A stretch of 64,000 bases of DNA from Calliopsis andreniformis (lineage: Eukaryota > Arthropoda > Insecta > Hymenoptera > Andrenidae): NCBI RefSeq assembly GCF_051401765.1, contig NW_027480438.1:1178001-1242000 (forward strand). Reading direction: 5' to 3'. Position numbers and translations under genes: made by a program. The notes below the pieces were generated by a model. That model was not told the DNA's origin, made no database searches, and worked only from the letters and a program-made list of their open reading frames with translations. Below are positions 38,829 to 52,799 of this stretch, one piece after another (within the stretch, counting starts at the first letter, position 1; every line of letters starts with the position of its first letter).

Positions 38829-41800
38829 AAACCTAAATCCTCTGCCGTCAGTCCTGGTCCTCAATCCTCAAACCTCAATCCTCAATCCTCAATATTCAAT
38901 CATCAATACTCGATCTTCAATCCTCAATCCTCAATCCTCAATCCTCAATCCTCAATCCTCAATCCTCAATCCTCAATATTCAATCATCAATACTCAATGT
39001 TCAACCCTCAATCTTCAATCCTCAATACTCAATCTTCAATCCTCAATCCTCAATCCTCAATCCTCAATCCTCAATCCTCAGGCATCAATACTCAATCTAC
39101 AATATTCAATCATCAATCCTTAATCCTCAATCCACAATCCTCAACCTTGAATACTCAATACTCAATCTTCAATCCTGAATCCTCAATCCTCAATCCTCAA
39201 TCCTCAATCCGCAATATTCAGTCCTCAATACTCAATCTTCAATCATCAATCCTCAATCCTCAATTCTCAGTCGTCAATCCTCAGTCATCAATCCTCAATC
39301 TTCAATACTCAATCGTCAATACTTAGTCCTCAATCCTCAATCCTCAATCCTCGTTCCTCAAACCTCAATCCTCAACCCTCAGTCTTCATCCTCAATCCTC
39401 AAACCTCAATACTCAATCCTCAATATTCAATCATCAATACTCAATCTTCAATCCCCAATTCTCAAACCTCAATCCTCAATCCTCATTCTTCAATCCTAAA
39501 TACCCAATCCTTAATCTGCAATCCTCAATCCTCAATCCTCAATTCTCAATCCTCAATCCTTAATCCTCAGACCTCAAACATCAATATTCAGCCCTCAGTC
39601 CTCGTCCTCAATCCACAACACTCAATCCTCAGTCCTCAATATTCAATCATAAATATTCAATCTTCAATCCTCAATCCTCAATCCTCAATCCTCAATCCTC
39701 AATCCTCAATATTCAACCCTGAATCCTCAATCCTCAATACTCAATCCTCAATCTTCAATGCTCAATACTCAATCTTCAATCCTCAATCCTCAATCGCCAA
39801 TCCTCAATCCTCAATTTTCAATCCTCAACACTCAATCTTCAATCCTCAATCCTCATTCCTCAATCCTCAATCCTCATTCTTCAATCCTCAATCCTCAATC
39901 CTCAATCCTCAATATTCAATCCCCAATACTCATTCTTCAATCATCATCCTCAATCCTCAATTCTCAGTCGTCAAACCTCAATCCACAATCCTCATTCTTC
40001 AATCCTCAATACCCAATCCTCAATCTTCAATCCTCAAACATCAATCCTCAATTCTCAACCCTCAATCCTCAGTCCTCAGTTGTCGAACCTCAATACCCGA
40101 CCCTTAGCACTCATCCTAAATCCTCAGTCCTCAATCCTCAATCCTCAAACCTAAATCCTCTACCGTCAGTCCTCGTCCTCAATCCTCAAACCTCAATCCT
40201 CAATCCTCAATATTCAATCATCAATACTCAATCTTCAATCCTCAATCCTCAATCCTCAATCCTCAATCCTCAATCCACAATCCTCAACCTTGAATACTCA
40301 ATAATCAATCTCCAATCCTACATCCTCAATCCTCAATCCTCAATCCTCAATCCTCAATCCTCAATCCTCATTCTTCAATCCTCAATACCCAATCCTCAAT
40401 CTTCAATCCTCAAACATCAATCCTCAATTCTCAATCCTCAGTCCTCAGTCGTCAGTCGTCGAGCCTCAATCCCCGACGCTTAGCACTCATCCTCAATCCT
40501 CAGTCCACAATCCTCAATCCTCAAACCTAAATCCTCTACCGTCAGTCCTCGTCCTCAATCCTCAAACCTCAATCCTCTATCCTCAATATTCAATCATCAA
40601 TACTCAATCTTCAATCCCCAATCCTCAATCCTCAATCCTCAATCCTCAATCCTCAATCCTGAATCCTCATTCCCCAACCCTCAATCCTCATTCTTCAAAC
40701 CTCAATCCTCAACCCTCAGTCCTCATACTCAATTCTCAAATCTCAATCCTCAATCCTCAATACTCAATCTTCAATCCTCAATAATCAATCTCCAATCCTC
40801 AATCCTCAATCCTCGATCCTCAATCCTCAGGCATCAATACTCAATCTTCAATACTCAATCCTCAATCCTCAATCCTCAATCCTCAATCCTCAAACCTCAA
40901 TCCTCAATCCTCAATATTCAATCATCAATACTCAATCTTCAATCCTCAATCCTCAATCCTCAATCCTCAATCCTCAATCCTCAATCCTCAATCCTCAATC
41001 CTCAATCCTCAATCCTCAATCCTCAATCCTCATTCTTCACTCCTCAATACCCAATCCTCAATCTTCAATCCTCAATCCTCAATCCTCAATACTCAATCCT
41101 AATTCCTCAATCCTCATTCTTCAATCCTCAATACCCAATCCTCAATTTCAATCTTCAATCCTCAATCCTCATTTCTCAATCCTCAATCCTCAACCCTCAG
41201 CCCTCATCCTCCATCCTCAGTACTCAATCCTCTATCCTCAATCTTCTATCCTCAATACTCAATCTTCAATCCTCATTCCTCAATCCTCAATCCTCAATCC
41301 TCAATCTTCAATCCTCAAACATCTATCCTCAATTCTCAATCCTCAATCCTCAGTCCTCAATCCTCAATCCTCAATCCTCAATCCTCAATCCTCAATATTC
41401 AATCATCAATACTCAATCTTCAATCCTCAATCCTCAATCCTCAATATTCAATCCTCAATACTCAATCTTCAATCATTAATACTCAATCTTCAACCCTCAA
41501 TCTTCAATCCTCAATACTCAATCCTCAATCCTCAATATTCAACCCTCAGCCCCCATCCTCCATCCTCAATTCTCAATCCTCAATCCCCAATCTTCAATCC
41601 TCAATTCTCAATCTTCCATCCTCGATCCTCAATCCTCAATATTCAATCCTCAATACTCAATCTTCAATCATCAATCCTCAATCCCCAATTCTCAGTCGTC
41701 AATCCTCAGTCATCAATCCTCAATCTTCAATACTCAATCGTCAATCCCTAGTCCTCAATCCTCAATCCTCAATCCTCGTTCCTCAAACCTCAATCCTCAA

Positions 41801-42358
41801 TCCTCAATATTCTATCATCCATACTCAATCTTCAATCCTCAATACTCAATCCTCAATCCTCAATCCTCAATCCTCATTCCTCAATATTCAATCATCAATA
41901 CTGAATCTTCAACCCTCAATCTTCAATCCTCAATACTCAATCTTCAATCCTGAATCCTCAATCCTCAATCCTCAATCCTCAATCCTCAGGCATCAATACT
42001 CAATCTGCAATATTCAATCCTCAATCCTTAACACTCAATCCACAATCCTCAAGCTTCAATACTCAATACTGAATCTTCAATCCTCAATCCTCAATCCTCA
42101 ATCCTCAATTCTCAATCCTCAATCTTCAATCCTCAATTCTCAATCTTCAATCCTCGATCCTCAATCCTCAATCCTCAATATTCAATCATCAATTCTCAAT
42201 CTTCAATCCTCAATCCTCAATCCTCAATCCTCAATCCTCAATCCTCAATATTCAATCATCAATACTCAATCTTTAACCCTCAATCTTCAATCCTCAATAC
42301 TCAATCTTCAATCCTCAATCCTCAATCTTCAATCCTCAATCCTCAATCCTCAATCCTC
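38829..42358 (+). repeat. 3.5-kb HOR, copy A2 (tandem with A3)
   Basis: Starts at AAACCTAAATCC (38,829) and ends exactly where the same string restarts at 42,359, a period of 3,530 bp. Internal markers: CAATGTTC near 38,996, the CTCAGACCTC module at 39,566, the CpG modules at 40,077 and 40,453, and AAGCTT at 42,051. A single substitution turns the second CpG module from GTCGAACC to GTCGAGCC. The left flank has lost 82 bp relative to A1 and A4. See findings. Confidence 0.9.
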
Positions 42359-45300
42359 AAACCTAAATCCTCTGCCGTCAGTCCTGGTCCTCAATCCTCA
42401 AACCTCAATCCTCAATCCTCAATATTCAATCATCAATACTCGATCTTCAATCCTCAATCCTCAATCCTCAATCCTCAATCCTCAATCCTCAATCCTCAAT
42501 CCTCAATATTCAATCATCAATACTCAATGTTCAACCCTCAATCTTCAATCCTCAATACTCAATCTTCAATCCTCAATCCTCAATCCTCAATCCTCAATCC
42601 TCAATCCTCAGGCATCAATACTCAATCTACAATATTCAATCATCAATCCTTAATCCTCAATCCACAATCCTCAACCTTGAATACTCAATACTCAATCTTC
42701 AATCCTGAATCCTCAATCCTCAATCCTCAATCCTCAATCCGCAATATTCAGTCCTCAATACTCAATCTTCAATCATCAATCCTCAATCCTCAATTCTCAG
42801 TCGTCAATCCTCAGTCATCAATCCTCAATCTTCAATACTCAATCGTCAATCCTTAGTCCTCAATCCTCAACCCTCAATCCTCGTTCCTCAAACCTCAATC
42901 CTCAACCCTCAGTCTTCATCCTCAATCCTCAAACCTCAATACTCAATCCTCAATATTCAATCATCAATACTCAATCTTCAATCCCCAATCCTCAAACCTC
43001 AATCCTCAATCCTCATTCTTCAATCCTAAATACCCAATCCTTAATCTGCAATCCTCAATCCTCAATCCTCAATTCTCAATCCTCAATCCTTAATCCTCAG
43101 ACCTCAAACATCAATATTCAGCCCTCAGTCCTCGTCCTCAATCCACAACACTCAATCCTCAGTCCTCAATATTCAATCATAAATATTCAATCTTCAATCC
43201 TCAATCCTCAATCCTCAATCCTCAATCCTCAATCCTCAATATTCAACCCTGAATCCTCAATCCTCAATACTCAATCCTCAATCTTCAATGCTCAATACTC
43301 AATCTTCAATCCTCAATCCTCAATCGCCAATCCTCAATCCTCAATTTTCAATCCTCAACACTCAATCTTCAATCCTCAATCCTCATTCCTCAATCCTCAA
43401 TCCTCATTCTTCAATCCTCAATCCTCAATCCTCAATCCTCAATATTCAATCCCCAATACTCATTCTTCAATCATCATCCTCAATCCTCAATTCTCAGTCG
43501 TCAATCCTCAATCCACAATCCTCATTCTTCAATCCTCAATACCCAATCCTCAATCTTCAATCCTCAAACATCAATCCTCAATTCTCAACCCTCAATCCTC
43601 AGTCCTCAGTTGTCGAACCTCAATACCCGACCCTTAGCACTCATCCTAAATCCTCAGTCCTCAATCCTCAATCCTCAAACCTAAATCCTCTACCGTCAGT
43701 CCTCGTCCTCAATCCTCAAACCTCAATCCTCAATCCTCAATATTCAATCATCAATACTCAATCTTCAATCCTCAATCCTCAATCCTCAATCCTCAATCCT
43801 CAATCCACAATCCTCAACCTTGAATACTCAATAATCAATCTCCAATCCTACATCCTCAATCCTCAATCCTCAATCCTCAATCCTCAATCCTCAATCCTCA
43901 TTCTTCAATCCTCAATACCCAATCCTCAATCTTCAATCCTCAAACATCAATCCTCAATTCTCAATCCTCAGTCCTCAGTCGTCAGTCGTCGAACCTCAAT
44001 CCCCGACTCTTAGCACTCATCCTCAATCCTCAGTCCACAATCCTCAATCCTCAAACCTAAATCCTCTACCGTCAGTCCTCGTCCTCAATCCTCAAACCTC
44101 AATCCTCTATCCTCAATATTCAATCATCAATACTCAATCTTCAATCCCCAATCCTCAATCCTCAATCCTCAATCCTCAATCCTCAATCCTGAATCCTCAT
44201 TCCCCAACCCTCAATCCTCATTCTTCAAACCTCAATCCTCAACCCTCAGTCCTCATACTCAATTCTCAAATCTCAATCCTCAATCCTCAATACTCAATCT
44301 TCAATCCTCAATAATCAATCTCCAATCCTCAATCCTCAATCCTCGATCCTCAATCCTCAGGCATCAATACTCAATCTTCAATACTCAATCCTCAATCCTC
44401 AATCCTCAATCCTCAATCCTCAAACCTCAATCCTCAATCCTCAATATTCAATCATCAATACTCAATCTTCAATCCTCAATCCTCAATCCTCAATCCTCAA
44501 TCCTCAATCCTCAATCCTCAATCCTCAATCCTCAATCCTCAATCCTCATTCTTCACTCCTCAATACCCAATCCTCAATCTTCAATCCTCAATCCTCAATC
44601 CTCAATACTCAATCCTAATTCCTCAATCCTCATTCTTCAATCCTCAATACCCAATCCTCAATTTCAATCCTCAATCCTCAATCCTCATTTCTCAATCCTC
44701 AATCCTCAACCCTCAGCCCTCATCCTCCATCCTCAGTACTCAATCCTCTATCCTCAATCTTCTGTCCTCAATACTCAATCTTCAATCCTCATTCCTCAAT
44801 CCTCAATCCTCAATCCTCAATCTTCAATCCTCAAACATCTATCCTCAATTCTCAATCCTCAATCCTCAGTCCTCAATCCTCAATCCTCAATCCTCAATCC
44901 TCAATCCTCAATATTCAATCATCAATACTCAATCTTCAATCCTCAATCCTCAATCCTCAATATTCAATCCTCAATACTCAATCTTCAATCATTAATACTC
45001 AATCTTCAACCCTCAATCTTCAATCCTCAATACTCAATCCTCAATCCTCAATATTCAACCCTCAGCCCCCATCCTCCATCCTCAATACTCAATCCTCAAT
45101 CCCCAATCTTCAATCCTCAATTCTCAATCTTCCATCCTCGATCCTCAATCCTCAATATTCAATCCTCAATACTCAATCTTCAATCATCAATCCTCAATCC
45201 CCAATTCTCAGTCGTCAATCCTCAGTCATCAATCCTCAATCTTCAATACTCAATCGTCAATCCCTAGTCCTCAATCCTCAATCCTCAATCCTCGTTCCTC

Positions 45301-45868
45301 AAACCTCAATCCTCAATCCTCAATATTCTATCATCCATACTCAATCTTCAATCCTCAATACTCAATCCTCAATCCTCAATCCTCAATCCTCATTCCTCAA
45401 TATTCAATCATCAATACTCAATCTTCAACCCTCAATCTTCAATCCTCAATACTCAATCTTCAATCCTGAATCCTCAATCCTCAATCCTCAATCCTCAATC
45501 CTCAGGCATCAATACTCAATCTACAATATTCAATCCTCAATCCTTAACACTCAATCCACAATCCTCAAGCTTCAATACTCAATACTGAATCTTCAATCCT
45601 CAATCCTCAATCCTCAATCCTCAATTCTCAATCCTCAATCTTCAATCCTCAATTCTCAATCTTCAATCCTCGATCCTCAATCCTCAATCCTCAATATTCA
45701 ATCATCAATTCTCAATCTTCAATCCTCAATCCTCAATCCTCAATCCTCAATCCTCAATCCTCAATATTCAATCATCAATACTCAATCTTTAACCCTCAAT
45801 CTTCAATCCTCAATACTCAATCTTCAATTCTCAATCCTCAATCTTCAATCCTCAATCCTCAATCCTCA
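42359..45868 (+). repeat. 3.5-kb HOR, copy A3 (tandem with A2)
   Basis: Head-to-tail copy of A2. The offset is 3,530 on the left and 3,516 on the right, so two heptamers were lost, apparently in the long CCTCAAT run near 44,470-44,545. It shares CAATGTTC (42,526) and CATTCTTCACTCC with A2; A1 and A4 lack these, so A2 and A3 are the closest pair. AAGCTT lies at 45,567. Confidence 0.9.
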
Positions 45869-47080
45869 ATATTCAATCCTCAATACTCAATCTTCAATCC
45901 TCAATCCTCAATCCTCAATCCTCAATATTCAATCCTCAATAATCAATCTTCAATCCTCAATCCTCAATCCTCAATATTCAATCCTCAATACTCAATCTTC
46001 AATCATCAATACTCAATCTTCAACCCTCAAACCTCAATCCCCAATCCTCAATATTCAATCAGCAATACTCAATCTTCAATCCTCAATCCTCAATCCTCAA
46101 TCCTCAATATTCAATCCTCAATAATCAATCTTCAATCCTCAATCCTCAATCCTCAATATTCAATCCTCAATACTCAATCTTCAATCATCAATACTCAATC
46201 TTCAACCCTCAAACCTCAATCCCTAATCCTCAATCCTCAAACCTCAATCTTCAACCCTGAATCCTCAATCCTCAATACTCAATCCTCCATCTTCAATCCT
46301 CAATACTCAATCTTCACTCCTCAATCCTCAATCGTCAATCCCCAATCCTCAATTTTCAATCCTCAACATTCAATCTTCAATCCTCAATCCTCAATCCTCA
46401 ATCCTCAATCCTCATTCTTCAATCCTCAATACCCAATCCTCAATCTTCAATCCTCAATCCTCAATCCTCAATCCTAATTCCTCAATCCTCATTCTTCAAT
46501 CCTCAATACCCAATCCTCAATTTCAATCCTCAATCCTCAACCCTCATTTCTCAATCCTCAATCCTCAACCCTCAGCCCTCATCCTCCATCCTCAGTACTC
46601 AATCCTCTATCCTCAATCTTCTATCCTCAATACTCAATCTTCAATCCTCATTCCTCAATCCTCAATCCTCAATCCTCAATCTTCAATCCTCAAACATCTA
46701 TCCTCAATTCTCAATCCTCAATCCTCAGTCCTCAATCCTCAATCCTCAATCCTCAATCCTCAATCCTCAATATTCAATCATCAATACTCAATCTTTAACC
46801 CTCAATCTTCAATCCTCAATACTCAATCTTCAATCCTCAATCCTCAATCCTCAATCCTCAATCCTCAATCCTCAATATTCAATCCTCAATACTCAATCTT
46901 CAATCCTCAATCCTCAATCCTCAATATTCAATCCTCAATACTCAATCTTCAATCATCAATACTCAATCTTCAACCCTCAATCTTCAATCCTCAATACTCA
47001 ATCCTCAATCCTCAATATTCAACCCTCAGCCCTCATCCTCCATCCTCAATACTCAATCCTCAATCCCCAATCTTCAATCC
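45869..47080 (+). repeat. Rearranged stretch between A3 and the 47-kb units
   Basis: Two copies of a segment ending in AACCTCAATCCC lie 182 bp apart (46,030 and 46,212). From about 46,251 to 47,080 the sequence matches 21,881-22,710 at offset 24,370, the back part of the 1.65-kb HOR. At 47,080 it ends in a 420-427-bp deletion junction. The stretch is wholly satellite and no gene is visible. Confidence 0.72.
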
Positions 47081-47895
47081 TCAATCCTTAACCCTCAATC
47101 CACAATCCTCAAGCTTCAATACTCAATACTGAATCTTCAATCCTCAATCCTCAATCCTCAATCCTCAATTCTCAATCCTCAATCTTCAATCCTCAATTCT
47201 CAATCTTCAATCCTCGATCCTCAATCCTCAATCCTCAATATTCAATCATCAATTCTCAATCTTCAATCCTCAATCCTCAATCCTCAATCCTCAATCCTCA
47301 ATCCTCAATATTCAATCATCAATACTCAATCTTTAACCCTCAATCTTCAATCCTCAATACTCAAACTTCAATCCTCAATCCTCAATCTTCAATCCTCAAT
47401 CCTCAATCCTCAATATTCAATCCTCAATACTCAATCTTCAATCCTCAATCCTCAATCCTCAATCCTCAATCCTCAATCCTCAATATTCAATCCTCAATAA
47501 TCAATCTTCAATCCTCAATCCTCAATCCTCAATATTCAATCCTCAATACTCAATCTTCAATCATCAATACTCAATCTTCAACCCTCAAACCTCAATCCCC
47601 AATCCTCAATATTCAATCAGCAATACTCAATCTTCAATCCTCAATCCTCAATCCTCAATCCTCAATCCTCAATCCTCAATCCTCAATATTCAATCATCAA
47701 TACTCAATCTTCAACCCTCAATCTTCAATCCTCAATACTCAATCTTCAATCCTCAATCCTCAATCCTCAATCCTCAATCCTCAATCCTCAATATTCAATC
47801 CTCAATAATCAATCTTCAATCCTCAATCCTCAATCCTCAATATTCAATCCTCAATACTCAATCTTCAATCATCAATACTCAATCTTCAACCCTCA
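47081..47895 (+). repeat. AAGCTT-bearing segment with a 308-bp local repeat
   Basis: AAGCTT at 47,111 is followed by the CTTTAACCC and AATAATCAATC modules, as at 33,015-33,490 and 45,567-46,030. AACCTCAATCCCC occurs at 47,588 and 47,896, 308 bp apart, so a partial HOR start was duplicated before the full D3 copy c. 308 is 44 heptamers. Confidence 0.72.
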
Positions 47896-50800
47896 AACCT
47901 CAATCCCCAATCCTCAATATTCAATCAGCAATACTCAATCTTCAATCCTCAATCCTCAATCCTCAATCCTCAATCCTCAATCCTCAATCCTCAATATTCA
48001 ATCATCAATACTCAATCTTCAACCCTCAATCTTCAATCCTCAATACTCAATCTTCCATCCTCAATCCTCAATCCTCAATCCTCAATCCTCAATCCTCAGG
48101 CATCAATACTCAATCTACAATATTCAGTCCGCAATCCTTAATCCTCTATCCACAATCCTCAACCTTCAATACTCAATACTAAATCTTCAATCCTCAATCC
48201 ACAATCCTCAATCCTCAATCCTCAATCCTCAATCCGCAATATTCAATCCTCAATACTCAATCTTCAATCATCAATCCTCAGTCCTCAATTCTCAGTCGTC
48301 AATCCTCAGTCATCAATCCTCAATCTTCAATACTCAATCGTCAATCCTTAGTCCTCAATCCTCAATCCTCAATCCTCGTTCCTCAAACCTCAATCCTCAA
48401 CCCTCAGTCTTCATCCTCAATCCTCAAACCTCAATCCTCAATCCTCAATATTCAATCATCAATACTCAATCTTCAATCCCCAGTCCTCAAACCTCAATCC
48501 TCAATCCTCATTCTTCAATCCTAAATACCCAATCCTTAATCTTCAATCCTTAATCCTCAATTCTCAATTCTCAATCCTCAATCCTTAATCCTCAGACCTC
48601 AAACATCAATATTCAACCCTCAGTCCTCGTCCTCAATCCACAACACTCAATCCTCAGTCCTCAATATTCAATCATAAATATTCAATCTTCAATCCTCAAT
48701 CCTCAATCCTCAATCCTCAATCCTCAATCCTCAATCCTCAATCCTCAATCTTCAACCCTGAATCCTCAATCCTCAATACTCAATCCTCCATCTTCAATCC
48801 TCAATACTCAATCTTCAATCCTCAATCCTCAATCGTCAATCCCCAATCCTCAATTTTCAATCCTCAACATTCAATCTTCAATCCTCAATCCTCAATCCTC
48901 AATCCTCAATCCTCATTCTTCAATCCTCAATACCCAATCCTCAATCTTCAATCCTCAATCCTCAATCCTCAATCCTAATTCCTCAATCCTCATTCTTCAA
49001 TCCTCAATACCCAATCCTCAATTTCAATCCTCAATCCTCAATCCTCATTTCTCAATCCTCAATCCTCAACCCTCAGCCCTCATCCTCCATCCTCAGTACT
49101 CAATCCTCTATCCTCAATCTTCTATCCTCAATACTCAATCTTCAATCCTCATTCCTCAATCCTCAATCCTCAATCCTCAATCTTCAATCCTCAAACATCT
49201 ATCCTCAATTCTCAATCCTCAATCCTCAGTCCTCAATCCTCAATCCTCAATCCTCAATCCTCAATCCTCAATATTCAATCATCAATACTCAATCTTTAAC
49301 CCTCAATCTTCAATCCTCAATACTCAATCTTCAATCCTCAATCCTCAATCCTCAATCCTCAATCCTCAATCCTCAATATTCAATCCTCAATACTCAATCT
49401 TCAATCCTCAATCCTCAATCCTCAATATGCAATCCTCAATACTCAATCTTCAATCATCAATACTCAATCTTCAACCCTCAATCTTCAATCCTCAATACTC
49501 AATCCTCAATCCTCAATATTCAACCCTCAGCCCTCATCCTCCATCCTCAATACTCAATCCTCAATCCCCAATCTTCAATCCTCAATTCTCAATCTTCCAT
49601 CCTCGATCCTCAATCCTCAATATTCAATCCTCAATACTCAATCTTCAATCATCAATCCTCAATCCCCAATTCTCAGTCGTCAATCCTCAGTCATCAGTCC
49701 TCAATCTTCAATACTCAATCGTCAATCCCTAGTCCTCAATCCTCAATCCTCAATCCTCGTTCCTCAAACCTCAATCCTCAATCCTCAATATTCTATCATC
49801 CATACTCAATCTTCAATCCTCAATACTCAATTCTCAATCCTCAATCCTCAATCCTCATTCCTCAATATTCAATCATCAATACTCAATCTTCAACCCTCAA
49901 TCTTCAATCCTCAATACTCAACCTTCAATCCTGAATCCTCAATCCTCAATCCTCAATCCTCAATCCTCAGGCATCAATACTCAATCTACAATATTCAATC
50001 CTCAATCCTTAACCCTCAATCCACAATCCTCAAGCTTCAATACTCAATACTGAATCTTCAATCCTCAATCCTCAATCCTCAATCCTCAATTCTCAATCCT
50101 CAATCTTCAATCCTCAATTCTCAATCTTCAATCCTCGATCCTCAATCCTCAATCCTCAATATTCAATCATCAATACTCAATCTTCAACCCTCAATCTTCA
50201 ATCCTCAATACTCAATCTTCAATCCTCAATCCTCAATCCTCAATCCTCAATCCTCAATCCTCAATCCTCAGGCATCAATACTCAATCTACAATATTCAAT
50301 CCTCAGTCCTTAATCATCAATCCACAATCCTCAACCTTCAATACTCAATACTCAATCTTCAATCCTCAATCCTCAGTCCTCAATTCTCAATCCTCAATCC
50401 TCAATCCTCAGGCATCAATACTCAATCTTCAATGCTCAATCCTCAATCCTCAATCCTCAATCCTCATTCCCCAACCCTCAATCCTCATTCCTCAAACCTC
50501 AACCCTCAACCCTCAGTCCTCATACTCAATTCTCAATTCTCAATCCTCAATCCTCAATCCTCAATCTTCAATCCTCAATAATCAATCTCCAATCCTCAAT
50601 CCTCAATTCTCGATCCTCAATCCTCAGGCATCAATACTCAATCTTCAATACTCAACCCCCAGTCCTCACTCCTCAATCCTCAATCCTCAAACCTCAATCC
50701 TCAATCCTCAATATTCAATCATCAATACTCAATCTTCAATCCGCAATCCTCAATCCTCAATCCTCAACCCTCAATCCTCATTCCTCAAACCTCAATCCTC

Positions 50801-51190
50801 AACCCTCAGTCCTCATACTCAATTCTCAATTCTCAATCCTCAATTCTCAATCCTCAATCTTCAGTCCTCAATAATCAATCTCCAATTCTTGATCCTCAAT
50901 CCCCAATCTTCAATCCTTAATCCTCAACTTTCAATCCCCAATCCCCAGTACTCAATCTTCAATCCTCAATGCTCTATCCTCAATCCTCAATCCTCAGTCC
51001 TCAGACCTCAATCTTCAATCCTCTAACCTCAATCCTCAACCGTCAGTCCTCATTCTCCAACCTCAATCCTCAATCCTCAATCCTCAATCTTCAATCCCCA
51101 ATACTCAATCTTCAATCCTCAATCCTCAATACTCAATCCTCAATTCTCAAGCCTCAGGCAACAATACTCAATCTTCAATACTCAATCCTC
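47896..51190 (+). repeat. HOR block D3, copy c
   Basis: Third copy, at offset 37,542 from copy a: AACCTCAATCCCC at 47,896, the CTCAGACCTC module near 48,591, AAGCTT at 50,032 and CAACCCCCAG at 50,653. It keeps the CAGGCAACAATAC string near 51,155, shared with 13,612. Just beyond, near 51.2-51.3 kb, its best match changes to 14.65-15.0 kb (offset 36,545). See findings. Confidence 0.85.
48913..51023 (+). repeat. HOR block D10, copy a (2.1 kb)
   Basis: Matches 53,093-55,209 at offset 4,180-4,186, fixed by CTTTAAC (49,295 and 53,481), AAGCTT (50,032 and 54,218) and CAACCCCCAG (50,653 and 54,839). Copy a has ATATGCAATCC near 49,426 and CATCAGTCC near 49,692, absent from copy b. The match ends at about 51,023, where copy a reads CTCTAACC and copy b CTCAATAC. 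Confidence 0.83.
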
Positions 51191-51585
51191 AATCCTCAAT
51201 CCTCAATCCTCAACCATCAATCCTCATTCCTCAAACCTCAATCCTCAACCCTCAGTCCTCATCCTCAATTCTCAATTCTCAATCCTCAATCGTCAATCCT
51301 CAATCTTCAATCCTCAATAATCAATCTCCGATCCTAGATCCTCAATCCCCAATCTTCAATCGTTAATCCTCAATATTCAATCCTCAATCCCCAGTCATCA
51401 ATCTTCAATCCTCAATGCTCAATCCTCAATCCTCAATCCTCAATCCTCAGTCCTCAATCCCCAATCCTCAATCCTCTAACCTCAATCCTCAACCGTCAGT
51501 CCTCGTCCTCAATCCTCAAACCTCAATCCTCAATCCTCAATATTCAATCGACAATACTCAATCATCAATCCTCAATCCTCAAACC

Positions 51586-52786
51586 TCAATCCTCATTCTT
51601 CAATCCTAAATACACAATCCTCAGTCTTCAATCCTCAATCCTCAATCCTCAATTCTCAATCCTCAATCCTTAATACTCAGACCTCAAACATCAATATTCA
51701 ACCCTCAGCCCTCGTCCTCAATCCGCAACCCTCAATCCTCAGTCCTCAATATTCAATCATCAATATTCAATCTTCAGTCCTCAATCCGCAATCCTCAATT
51801 CTCGATTCTCAATCCTCAATTTTCAACCCTGAATCCTCAATCCTCAATACTCAATCCTCAATCTTCAAACCTCAATACCCAATCTTCAATCCTCAATCCT
51901 CAATCCTCAATCCTCAATCCTCAATCTTCAATCCTCAACACTAATCTTCAATCCTCAATCCCCAATCCTCAGTCCTCAATCCTCATTCTTCAATCCTCAA
52001 TACCCAATCCTCAATCTTCAACCCTCAATCCTCAATCCTCAATCCTAATTCCTCAATCCTCATTCTTCAATCCTCAATACCCAATCCTCAATTTCAATCC
52101 TCAATCCTCAATCCTCATTTCTCAATCCTCAATCTTCAACCCTCAGACCTCATCCTCCATCCTCAGTACTCAATCCTCTATCCTCAATCTTCAATCCTCA
52201 ATACTCAATCTTCGATCCTCATTCCTCAATCCTCAATCCTCAATCCTCAATCTTCAATCGCCAATACTCAATCTGCAATCCCCAATACTCAAACCTCAAT
52301 CCTCAATCCTCATTACTCAATCCTCAATACCCAATCCTCAATCCTCAATCCTCAATCCTCAATCCTCAATATTCAATCATCAATCCTCAATCTTGAATAC
52401 TGAATCTTCAATCCTCAATACTCAACCTTCAATCCTCAATCCTCAATCCTCAATCCTCAATCCTCAATCCTCAATCCTCAGGCATCAATACTCAATCTAC
52501 AATATTCAATCCACAATCCTCAATCCTCAATCCTCAGGCATCAATACTCAATCTACAATATTCAATCCACAATCCTTAATCCTCAATCCACAATCCTCAA
52601 CCTTCAATACTCAATACTCAATTTTCAATCCTCAATCCTCAATCCTCAATCCTCAATCCTCAATCATCAATCCTCAATATTCAATCCTCAATACTCAACC
52701 TTCAATCATCAATCCTCAATCCTCAATTCTCAGTCGTCAATCCTCAGTCATCAATCCTCAATCTTCAATACTCAATCGTCAATCCT
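51586..52786 (+). repeat. HOR block D6, copy b
   Basis: Direct repeat of 23,830-25,030, with substitutions such as AATACACAATCC for AATACCCAATCC near 51,611. At 52,786 the sequence leaves the family abruptly: CTTAGTCCACAATCC replaces CTTAGTCCTCAATCC, and a CAACACTCAACC block follows. The block is itself repeated at 55.7 kb at offset 3,455. Confidence 0.82.
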
Positions 52787-52799
52787 TAGTCCACAATCC

